Of a DNA stretch of 64,000 bases, positions 55,733 through 64,000 are shown piece after piece. The DNA comes from Gliomastix tumulicola (Eukaryota; Ascomycota; Sordariomycetes; Hypocreales; Bionectriaceae). The position numbers and the translations under genes were made by a program. The notes beneath the pieces are model-generated. The model worked only from the letters and a program-made list of their open reading frames with translations, did not search any database and was not told where the DNA came from. Positions within the stretch are counted from its first letter, which is position 1; every line of letters begins with the position of its first letter. The stretch spans positions 2,701,289 to 2,765,288 of the forward strand of contig BCHX01000003.1 of NCBI GenBank assembly GCA_001599755.1, in the 5' to 3' direction.

Positions 55733-56623
55733 ATGGCTGAGGAGAAACCCCCCGTGGCCAACTACGTCTTCGCCTTCATCCTCGTCGGGCTGGCCTGGGG
55801 CTTCACGACGCCCTTCATCCGCCGCGCGGCCCGCTCGCACGACCCGGCGCCGCACGCCGTCCTGGAGACGCCCGCGGTCAGGGACAGCTGGCTCAAGAGC
55901 AAGATCTACGGCGCCTTCTTCGCCGTCACCGATTTGCTGAGGAACCCGCGGTACGCCGTCCCGCTGCTGCTGAACCTCACCGGCAGTGTCTGGTTCTTCC
56001 TGCTCATTGGACAGGCCGGTGCGTTTCTTCGTCCCTTGTGTCTCTCTCTCTCTTGTTTTGTTGAGTCGGCGTAATCATAGCACCGGCTGTTATTGCCATG
56101 GGGGGAGGGGGGAGGAGGGGGGCAAAGCAGGGCAGGCTCAAAGCCGTCGATGTATCTGGAATCCTACAACCACACCCTTGGTACCCTGTCTCCTTTCAGC
56201 CTCGTCCCGCTAGGAGTGTGCAGCTATCCCAACAAAGTGCCAACACTGGCGCATGGCCAATCTGTTCCTTCGGAGCCCATCATGCCCTAGCTTAGATGCC
56301 CCCCCCCCCCCCCCCTTTTCGCCAATCTCCTGGCCCCGTCCATCCATCCATCCATCACCGAAGACAGGACTTCAGACGCTGACTGATGTTGCACACCGCA
56401 GAGCTCAGCTTGACAGTCCCCATAGTCAACACCCTGGCCTTCTTCTTCACCGTCCTCGGCGAATGGTACGTCGAGGGCAAGGTCATCAGTCGCAGTAAGT
56501 CTCGCCCCAGCTCGCCCATCAGACCACCCCGCGCACGACACCTGACCCCCCAAGGCAGACACCGCCGTCGGCATGGCCCTCTCGCTCGTGGGAATCGGTC
56601 TCTGTGTAAAGAGCAAGCAGTAA
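55733..56623 (+). CDS. TMEM234-like (UPF0546) small membrane protein
   Basis: Four-helix membrane protein related to the drug/metabolite transporter (EamA) fold; human TMEM234 is the reference. Exons 55733-56018, 56402-56494 and 56559-56623 give 147 aa. Helix 1 is NYVFAFILVGLAWGFTTPFI with the typical G-L-A-W-G-x-T-x-P-F-I motif. Helix 2 follows VPLLLNLTGSVWFFLLIGQA; helix 3 is LTVPIVNTLAFFFTVLGEWY; helix 4 is AVGMALSLVGIGLCVKSKQ. Intron 1 is long for this genome (383 nt) and carries a 16-nt C run. The substrate is unknown. The exon joins restore family-matching residues, so the model is good. Confidence 0.88.
56299..56314. repeat. 16-nt C homopolymer in intron
   Basis: Uninterrupted C run in intron 1 of the TMEM234-like gene. 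Confidence 0.85.
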
Positions 56624-57157
56624 AGAGCAAGTTGTTGCTTACGCACACGCGCGCGCGCGAAAAGAAATGATCAGACCAGCGTGTGATGCTTCATCCCCCC
56701 ATCCCATTCCACTGACCTGGTTGAACCCCCCCCCCCCCCCATGCCGTGGATCACCCTGTTTTAATCACCGACAAGGGACAAGGGGCCAAGCTCCCGTAGA
56801 TCTCGTGAGAGCTGGCGTCCTTCCTCCCTTCTACCCAAAAAGCAGAATAAGCCAAAGGAGGGAACAGGTGAAAGAAGGGGAAATTGTTGGGCACCAAAAA
56901 GGCACCAAAGGGGGAGCCATCGAAAGGTCCGGTCAGCAAAGTCCTGCGCCAGGCAGTCCCGCTCCCGTTTCTCTTTATTTCGTGTGTTTCTTTTCTTTTC
57001 TTTTTTCCTTTCCAACAAGATGGTGAAAAAAACAAAACAGAGGGGGTGGAAAGATCCGAGAAGTCTATAGTTTCCGTCGCTTGCCCAAAAACACCCACCC
57101 AAAAGTAAACACAAAAGCCAACCAAGATACCCGCGCGAAAAATAAGGACGAGATTAA

Positions 57158-57189
<32 letters not shown>

Positions 57190-57554
57190 GAAGAAGAAGA
57201 GAAAAGGAAAAGAAAGACAAAGAAAGAAAGAGGAAGAAAGAAAAGAAGAAAAAAAAGACGATAGTCGGTGGCGGACCAGATGCACTCACACGGTCGTCGT
57301 GTATCCCTGCTTGTACTATTCCCAGCCTGCAAAATTGCTTTTGCTCCCAAGTGATTTGTTTTTTGTGTCCCTTCCTCCTCTTTATCACTCAACTCCCTCC
57401 ACCGGTCACCCTCAGCCCCCTTGAACTCCCCCTTTTCCCGGCTCCGATCAGATTAAAAGATTATCGGTAGTGTTTTTTTTTCCTCAAGGGAGGAGAAAAG
57501 GAAAAGGAAAGGAGAAGGAAAGCTGTCAAAGCCTTCATTCCTCTTCCTTTTCTC
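56624..57554. other. Convergent intergenic with simple repeats
   Basis: Contains a 15-nt C run (56726-56740), T/C-rich tracts, (ATG)10 at 57158-57187 followed by a long polypurine stretch to about 57257. The minus-strand ORFs over it are homopolymer products (runs of His, Ser, Phe). Confidence 0.7.
57158..57257. repeat. (ATG)10 microsatellite joined to a 70-nt polypurine tract
   Basis: Ten ATG units, then (AAG) units and almost uninterrupted A/G. Such tracts can form triplex (H-DNA); that is a possibility only. Confidence 0.8.
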
Positions 57555-58446
57555 TCATCGTCTTCGGGCCCTCAGCCAGCGAAGGATAGCTCTTAGGCTG
57601 GGATCCTCGGCCGTCCAGCGGCCAGAGGTCAGGTCGGTTGTCTGGAGTTGGGAGAAGACGGCCTCGTCGGTGATGGTGGCAAGTTGCTACACAATCTTTG
57701 TCAGACTCTGGTTGGGAACGCAGGGGAAGGGGGGACACTTGGACTTACTGCCCGCAGCTGCTGATCGACCTCCTGGAGCTGCTGACGGTTCCGCGAGTTG
57801 GGGCGGCCGCCGTCGAGGATCTGATCGCGGTACGCGATCCAGTGCTGGGCGGCGGTCTGTCGTAGGTAGATCTTCTGACCCTCGTGGCGCCGGGCACAGG
57901 CATCGAGCAGGACTCTGAGGCAACCAACGGTCAGCAAAGGAGTGACACCAGGAGAGAGAGAGGGAGACCACGGGCTTTGCGTGATTTGGGGGAGAGACGA
58001 CTTACTGCTTCAACTCGGCCTTCTTCTGCTCCTCCTCACCGCCGCCGGGCGTCGGCACGCTCGTGTCGGCCGCACACTCGAGGATGTGCTGCCCGTCGAT
58101 GGCGCACTGGCGGAGCGCCGCCCAGCCCTCGGTGTAGTGGTCGTCGCTGTTCTCGGGCTCCGTCGGGGCGGCGGCGATCCAGTACTGCAGCGTGCGGAAG
58201 TCGTCCAGGACCTCTGCCACACGGGCAGTCCGATACGGGTTCACTGCAGAGAGACAGGAAAAGGTCGCGCGGTCAGCTACTAGATTGGGCGGACGGATGG
58301 GGGGGAGGAAGGGAATGGCAAGGCCGGACTCCTCTTGGGCTCGTGCTCGGCAGGCAGGGGGGAGGGAGGGATGAGATGGGATGGCAACGGGCGCTAATAT
58401 AGGGGAGTGGAAAGGGGAGTATAGTTTCCAACGTACGTCCGTCCAT
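57555..58446 (-). CDS. 181-aa helical protein, unknown function
   Basis: Exons 58446-58437, 58243-58006, 57914-57749 and 57686-57555 join in frame (GT-AG throughout) to 181 aa. The first coding exon is only 10 nt, giving MDGLNPYRTARVAEVLDDF. The protein is predicted mostly helical: LQYWIAAAPTEPENSDDHYT, WAALRQCAIDGQHILECAAD, KQVLLDACARRHEGQKIYLR, QHWIAYRDQILDGGRPNSRN, QLQEVDQQLRAQLATITDEA, and a basic end, AILRWLRARRR. No membrane segment or signal peptide. The regular spacing of hydrophobic residues and four matching splice junctions argue that it is a real gene. I do not recognise a family. The first exon is the least certain part. Confidence 0.72.
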
Positions 58447-61400
58447 TCTTTGATCGTCTCGGGGGGAGAAGAGATATATGTCTGTCTGGTTGGGGGATGA
58501 TAAAGGCTGGTTGTCGATGGTGGTGGCGATGGTGCTGAAGATGGAATATCTGTGAATTTGGAGGGATAATGTGGGAGTTGTCGGGGACGGAGAGAGAAAA
58601 GATGTGCGTGCGTGGGCGTGTGTGTGTGTGTGTGTGTTGTGTCGGGCAGGCTCAACGTAGGGCACCAATGACAGAGTGACACTCCGAGATAGAAGGGAGA
58701 TGAACCGTCGGATAGAGAGCAGAGACAGGCGGCTAATCCGAAAAAGAGACAGGGCGAGTACGCTTTATAACCAAAGTCGAGTAGTGCCCCCCGAGGTGCT
58801 GTTGGAGGTCTCGCTGCTGCTCGTGCCGGTGATGGAGGATGTTCTTCTGGAGACAGGACGAGAAGGAAGCAGAATTCATGTCCTTGAGGGCATCCTTTTG
58901 TATATCTTCGTGAAGAACGAATTCCAACCAGGGACGGGGGGGTGTTTGCAGTTTTGAAGGCTGCCGTGCTTGTCAATCCCCGACCTTGAGGGGAGGGGGG
59001 GGGGGAGAGACCAGGGCATTGGTCCTCATCGGCGCTGGGCCTTTCGAGTAGGAATCGACCGTCTAGCAGGACCACCCACACTCAATCATGCTCGACGCAC
59101 ATAACTACACACCCTCTTCTCTGGCAAAACGAACAGGTGTACGATGAGAAATGCAGGTACAGCGAACGGGAAGGGCCAATATTCAAACGGTTCCCTGGGC
59201 CAGGGCCGCCGCGAGCGACGCCCCCCCGAAAAGCCCATTGTTTCCATGGGAGATCCCGGGCTACGGGCTGTTATACGGCCAGGGACGCTTCACATCAGCT
59301 CGCTCGAGGCAGCCGCCGAGAGCCAACGAGAAGGCTCGTCGAGACCTCCACAATTTTTCGGCCTGCGATTATTTTATTTTAGCTGTTGAATCTGGGTCCG
59401 TTAGGGCGGGATGGGAAAGAGGATGGGCGAAGCGACGAACATATTGATACAATACACGCACGCCCTCATTGTGCTCTGTGTCTCCCGAGACTAGAGGACC
59501 GCCCTAAGCTCGGGCCCCCCCTTTTGCCGGGACATTGTTTTGTTACTCGGGAGGGGGGGCGTGGTCTCGGATTGGGTAATTTCTTTTGTTGTTTTTTTTC
59601 GCTGCCGTTGATGGTTGACGCAGACTGATTTGCATGACTGAGTACCAGGGTGACACACGGACGTGCGCCTCATGCCGCCGTCCCAGCTGCTTGCCTTGCT
59701 GAGCTCGATCGTTGGCCAGGGTCGGCGTAATCGACGCAGGCACGATGCACAGGCAGCGCCCCGAACGGGCTAGCCTGGGGAGCTTGGGGAGGGCAGTCCG
59801 TCCAACGGTAGGGCGCCATCCAGCCCTACTGGGTTTCAATAAGGGCTCAAGCCTTGCAAGGCGCGGGGCCGGCCCTCGAGGAACGACAGGCTTGACCTGG
59901 GCTGGCTGGCTGGCTGGCTGGGCTTGCCAATACCCAGAGGAAAGGAGGGAGCAGGAGGGAGGGAGGGGGGGGCGTGGATCGTGCTGCGTTAGGTACCTGC
60001 AGCCACCGTCTCATTCCCTACAGCAGGGCATATGCAGGCTGCAGCAAATTGATCGGTCGGAGCTGTTCATTGGGATGAGGCTGGAGCGAGACCAAAAATT
60101 GAAGGTTGGAGCCACAGTTCAGGACTCAGCTAGCTCGCGGCGCAGGTGCCCTTTCCTGTTCGGGCAATGCGCTGGGATTAGCATCATGGCTGGATCCAGC
60201 GCCCTGGAGCCAATCAGAGGCCGGCCTGGCGCCTCCGTCCGCTGTGCATCCCCACGAAATCTCCAACTCCAGGGGCCTCGCCAGCTGAATCGCCCGCTAG
60301 CCCGCCTGCTGCGTCGCCCTCTGAGCCTCCAGATTGGATGCACGTCACGAAATACGATCCATCACACTAGCCCTAGCTCTTTGGGAGACGTTACACCTTT
60401 TTCTTCGAGTGACCGACCGACCCTTGAGCTGCAGGTAGCTTATGAATATCTCTCCGACGACACGGATTCGCTTCCAGCCCGGCTCGCGCCCCAGATGACG
60501 TCCACCCTATCTCTGGGCCTGTCGCGAAGCCGGCCGAGAAACTTTTGCCATCGCCCGACCCCCTTGCAGAGCCAGAGACCGACTACGTTAGCCCTTTGCA
60601 TCTCCCGCCAGTCACGGGGTCGCTCCGCCCTCTCATTCGGCAATGCCCTCCCAGAGACCGCGCTGGACGGTGGCCCTTCTTGGATAGATCGCCGGCCGCA
60701 TGGCTGCTGTGCAGAGTCACCCTCGAACCTATGGCAATCCTTCCCCAGGGTTTCCCTCAAAGTTCCGTGAACCTGCGCAGAGACAATGTCTTTCTCTCTC
60801 TCCGTCGTCCTTCTCCTTCTTGACTGTCCAGCCAGCCATCAGCCATCTTGTCGACGGGGGGTCCCAATGCAACACTCCAGTGGCGGCGCTCGGATGCCCC
60901 TCCCCTCCCCTCCTCAATCAACGCACAGGGGGGGGGCACACCTTACGCACATACTTCCACACACACTCACGCACGCTCACTCGATCGCAGTTCAGACTAT
61001 TGCACGCCCCCCCTCTCCCCCCCTCCCCCCCCTGTATCGAGCCATGTGGCCTTCAGGTCACGCCGGGCCAGCCTTGCCTGGTGCCTGCGTGGGTCCCCGT
61101 ATCCCCCGGAATGGGAAGCCCAGGGGCTTATTTTCCAGACTGTTGGACCTGAAAGACATCATACTTTGTGAGATGCCCGTATCCCATTGGCCGCTTGCCC
61201 CCTCTGCGATGCTGTCATTCTCCTTGGAGGCACCGGTCTAGACGCTTCGACAAGGACTTGCCGGAGCTTTTCGAGAGAGCTCGTTATCGGTTGGGGGGAC
61301 CAGAGGTAAAACGGTTGAGTAATTCACATTACCTACGGATGCCTCCCATGGCATTGCCGACGCGGGCTGAAATGGGCTTGGGTCGTATCATTGCTCTCAT

Positions 61401-61536
61401 TGATTGATGGATTGATTTATGTCATGTATCTTGTGGGCACGAGTCGCCTTTCCCCCCTCCCCTCCAGCCCACTCCAGCTCTTACCGAGCATTACGTTCAG
61501 GCAAGATCGCGAGTCTACCACATTCTCTCTCCTTCT
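58447..61536. other. 3.1 kb gene-poor block
   Basis: Upstream of the 181-aa gene and 3' of proteasome alpha-1. It holds a GT repeat (about 58619-58637), a GGCT tandem repeat (59901-59923), G runs and C runs. Large frames (e.g. 59712-60770 plus, 59081-58002 minus) are Arg/Pro/Ser-rich without domains. No gene is supported. Confidence 0.6.
59901..59923. repeat. (GGCT)5 microsatellite
   Basis: Tetranucleotide repeat GGCT in noncoding sequence. Confidence 0.8.
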
Positions 61537-62605
61537 CTAATCCTTCTCAGCAATCGCTTGTAACCGGTCGTCAATCTCATCCTCAGTCAGCTTCCGGAAT
61601 CCAGGCTCCGTGCCATCCTCGCCGTCCGCCCGGGGACCGCCCACGATGCCAATCTCGATCTCGCCCTTCTTGAAGTCCATGCTCAGCACGGTGCTCAGCG
61701 TCGTGATGGCCAGCTCGACGACCTCCTCCCAGTCACCCTCGGCGTGGTCCTTGTTGCGGAGCTTCTTCTCGAGGTGGTTGAGCGCCTCCTGCTGCTTGGG
61801 GCCGGCCGCCGTGCCCTTGTACCCGATGTAGTAGCCAGCCGGGTCGCACTTGAACAGCTGCGGGCCAAACTCGGAGTCGAGCGAGATGAGGGTCGTGGCG
61901 ACACCGTAGGGTCTCATGTATGCCTGCAGCAGACGTGGTCAGTATCCGATCCCGAAGCACCCCGCCCCCCATTAGTGACATAGGCATACCCGCTGAGTGT
62001 AGACCTGGCTGATGTTGGCGAGGCGCTTGGCGAGGGCGTCGGCGGGCATCTCGTAGCCAAACTTGTACCGGAACTCCGCCGCCTCGGACTGGGCTCTCTG
62101 CGCGAAGGCGCGGGCGTCGGCGATGGAGCCGGTGATGACGCAGCCGACTGACGGCGACAGCTGGAAGATGTGGGTGACGGAGTCGGGGTCGATGAGCTTA
62201 TCCTGTAGTAGACACCAAATGAGCGTCACACGGCCTAGATGCCAGAGGTGGCAGCATGTCTGGGTGTGTATATCGTACCGGAACCTTCTTCTGCGATAGC
62301 ACGACGGCGCAGTCCTTGCCCCGGACGCCTACCGACATGATGTTGGCGGCTGTGATGGCCTTGAAGGCGTACTCTGGTCCCCCGCGTCAGCCATGTCACC
62401 CTATATCCATAGAGCACTTCCACCGGCTCATCAACTCGCCCGTGGGGGGAGGAATCCATACCGACTTGGTAGAGCCGACCATTGTCGGCGAAGATGGTGA
62501 TGTGTCGGTCGTAAGCGGACGCTGTCGAAGTCCCAGAGTTAGCTCTTGTGCGTCCCATGCATGATAGTCTCCGGAGTCGGTCCTGGGGTTTATCCTACCC
62601 GACAT
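61537..62605 (-). CDS. scl1: 20S proteasome subunit alpha-1 (PSMA6/Scl1)
   Basis: Outer-ring structural subunit of the 20S proteasome. Exons 62605-62599, 62521-62462, 62373-62279, 62202-61990 and 61923-61537 give 253 aa. The first coding exon is only 7 nt (ATGTCGG), and the spliced N-terminus MSASAYDRHITIFADNGRLY carries the alpha-subunit signature (YDRHITIF.. RLYQVEYAFKAI). Diagnostic alpha-1 blocks are SVGVRGKDCAVVLSQKKVP, GCVITGSIADARAFAQRAQ, FGYEMPADALAKRLANISQ and YGVATTLISLDSEFGPQLF. The C-terminus is KLTEDEIDDRLQAIAEKD. An alternative upstream-of-splice reading from ATG 62558 would give a longer N-terminus (MGRTRANSG...), but the GTAGG donor, CTAAC branch and CAG acceptor favour the 7-nt exon. 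Confidence 0.95.
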
Positions 62606-63494
62606 TGTGGCGGATTTCGATTTGTCTAGCTGTTACAGAGTGCACTTATCGCCAGCCGTATCGAAATTGAACAAGGAAGCTGTGTTGGTAGCGGCAAAGC
62701 GTAAGGTGACAGGAGGGGTGACGGGCTCTGGGGAAGCTGTGCAGTTGAAGCTATTGACGTTTACGCGTTGGAGCTGCCTTGACGGCAAAACCACGGCCCA
62801 TACCGACAGGCCAGCGCCCACCTTAGGCCTTATCGATAAGCAGCATCACACCCCATCCCACCATCACCAGTCCCAACTCACCAAGCATCGTCATGCGTTT
62901 CACAAAACCACGTGCTCCTTGCAGAAATCTCAAAAGGAGGTTGCATAGACGGACCGCAGATGCCACGCCATCCCGGACAATTCTCACTTCCCAACCATCT
63001 CACTAAGCGCGGGTGACGTAGATGCGGCAGGCGAAGTGTGCGCCATGCCCTCCGAGCCCGTCCTGAATTGAATCCCATTGTGGAGCCCCCGGACGATTCT
63101 CCCGCCCAAAAGAGAGCCCGACCAGTGTGACGAAAAAAAAAAAAACTCTTTGCCCTCTTATCGACCAACCGACGAGTGCCCAACTGCAGCCCAAGACGCA
63201 GACATGCAGCATTAGTCCCACCGACCGCAAGGGGGCAGAACGGACAAGTCACCACTCTTTCCAGGGTTCGACCTGCAATCCAGACCAGTTGCGGAAGCGA
63301 GAGTGGTGCCTGGGGGAAAAAATTGTTTGCTTGTGTGAGAAAGAAGAGGGGGGCCGGACACCTGCATGCAACCAACAGAGCAGCAGCAGCAGCAGCAGCA
63401 TCTTTGTCCCACCACACGCGCTGCAGCCCGTTCACACCCTTATCTCTTTTCTCTCATCTTGAAATAAATTTTTCTCTCTACGCAATTGCCCGTT
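62606..63494. other. Divergent promoter between proteasome alpha-1 and WKF-like gene
   Basis: 889 bp. A CAG repeat (63380-63401) and an A run (63133-63145) are present. CGTGGT- and GGTGGCAAA-like proteasome elements were looked for by eye near 62605 and not found. No gene is seen. Confidence 0.55.
63380..63401. repeat. (CAG)7 microsatellite
   Basis: About seven CAG units upstream of the truncated right-end gene. Confidence 0.8.
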
Positions 63495-64000
63495 ATGGCT
63501 GCAGCAACAGAGAGGGTACCGGCGTGGAAGCGGATGGGCCTCACGCTCAAGAATGGATCGGGAGCCGCAGGCGAGAAGGAACAGGCGGCGGCCGGAAGTG
63601 GCAGTTCGGCGGTTGGGCCCGTTGTTGGGCATCCAAGCAGGACCCCAAGCAGGACCACCACCACCAATGACACCAATGACAGCACCACGCCCGCCAGGCC
63701 CAGGCAGAGTCATAAGAGAAAGCTCGACCCGCCGCCGTCCGAGAGAGACATAAACACAAGCAGCCCTAATAGCCATGTTCACAACAACAGCACCAGCACT
63801 ATTTCAAAAAGCAAGAAGCAAAGGAGGGACTCGTCCTCGCTGCAGCAGACACCCAAGAAGGTCACCTTTGAAGAGCCGAGCACGCCCGCATCATCGTCAT
63901 CAACACCAGCAGCGGCAGGCAAGACACCCAAGTCGGCGCATTCCAAGCAGCATTCCAAGCCCGTCGTCAATCAGGCCACCAAGAAGCCAGCAAAGGGCAA
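63495..64000 (+). CDS. Basic low-complexity protein, WKF-domain (DUF2373)-like, 3'-partial
   Basis: The frame from ATG 63495 stays open to the last base (168 codons), so the gene runs past the window. It begins MAAATERVPAWKRMGLTLKN; the V-P-A-W-K-R-x-G-L-x-L-K opening, the KRKL and KKQRRDSSS basic clusters and a KKVTFEE element resemble the N-terminal part of fungal nucleolar WKF-domain proteins (human C7orf50 type, ribosome biogenesis). The remainder is Ser/Thr/Pro/Lys-rich and disordered. The diagnostic WKF block would lie beyond the window, so the assignment is tentative. Divergent from proteasome alpha-1, 889 bp apart. Confidence 0.6.
   Translation, partial: MAAATERVPAWKRMGLTLKNGSGAAGEKEQAAAGSGSSAVGPVVGHPSRTPSRTTTTNDTNDSTTPARPRQSHKRKLDPPPSERDINTSSPNSHVHNNSTSTISKSKKQRRDSSSLQQTPKKVTFEEPSTPASSSSTPAAAGKTPKSAHSKQHSKPVVNQATKKPAKG

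Noticed and set aside
57060..57392. Minus-strand frames with His and Ser runs
   Set aside because: Direct translation of (ATG)n and polypurine repeats.
58002..59081. 359-codon minus-strand frame
   Set aside because: Only its last 80 codons are real (exon 2 of the 181-aa gene); the remainder is intron and promoter, including a His-Thr repeat from a GT microsatellite.
59712..60770. 352-codon plus-strand frame
   Set aside because: Arg/Pro/Ser-rich, contains a microsatellite product (WLAGWAGW-like), no recognisable motif.
63263..63282. GGTTCGA-type B-box resembling a tRNA T-arm
   Set aside because: The following bases do not give the required pairing, and no A-box or acceptor stem is found upstream.

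Overview
The window is a 64 kb piece of nuclear DNA from a filamentous ascomycete (Pezizomycotina, most likely a Sordariomycete; this is inference from gene content, not a database match). The signs are short spliceosomal introns of about 50-270 nt with GTANGT donors and a visible CTAAC-type branch point, lineage markers such as CON-6, a Zn2Cys6 regulator, Nbr1 with four ZZ domains and a fungal 7-TM family, and gene spacing of roughly 2-3 kb. I find no mobile element, CRISPR array, rRNA gene or convincing tRNA gene. Two genes run off the ends: ERG4 on the left (start missing) and a WKF-like gene on the right (end missing).

Layout. 1-6 kb: ERG4 sterol C-24(28) reductase (+), V-ATPase proteolipid c with a 13-nt micro-exon (-), and a nucleotidyltransferase-like protein of unknown function (-). 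6-14.4 kb: an acyl-protein-thioesterase-like hydrolase (+), then a compact apparent catabolic locus made of a Zn2Cys6 activator (-), an anion:cation-symporter-type MFS transporter (-) and a DapA/NAL-family aldolase (+). 15-24 kb: a Sac-domain phosphoinositide phosphatase (+) converging on a BMT6-type 25S rRNA methyltransferase (-), then transketolase (+) with a GC-AG last intron. 24-35 kb: a small Thr/Gly-rich protein (-), then two long gene-poor blocks on either side of a Btz/CASC3 exon-junction protein (+). 34-45 kb: Nbr1 autophagy receptor, a Nup2/Nup61-like RanBD nucleoporin and gamma-tubulin, all (+). 45-53.5 kb: a 77-aa small protein (+), MYG1 exonuclease (+), endosulfine/Igo (-), a fungal 7-TM protein (+) and CON-6 (-). 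55.7-64 kb: a TMEM234-like membrane protein (+), a 181-aa unknown (-), proteasome alpha-1 (-) and the truncated WKF-like gene (+).

Most genes are dispersed housekeeping functions. The one set that looks like it works together is TF-MFS-aldolase at 7.5-14.4 kb. The aldolase and transporter share a 1.05 kb divergent promoter with several CGG/CCG palindromes, and the TTTTCCGGA core found there also occurs upstream of the regulator itself, which suggests an autoregulated uptake-and-cleavage pathway for an unidentified organic acid. Several genes also touch starvation and G0 or conidial biology (endosulfine, Nbr1, CON-6), but they are scattered and I do not claim they form a cluster. All exon structures were deduced by hand from splice motifs and frame continuity, and have no transcript support.
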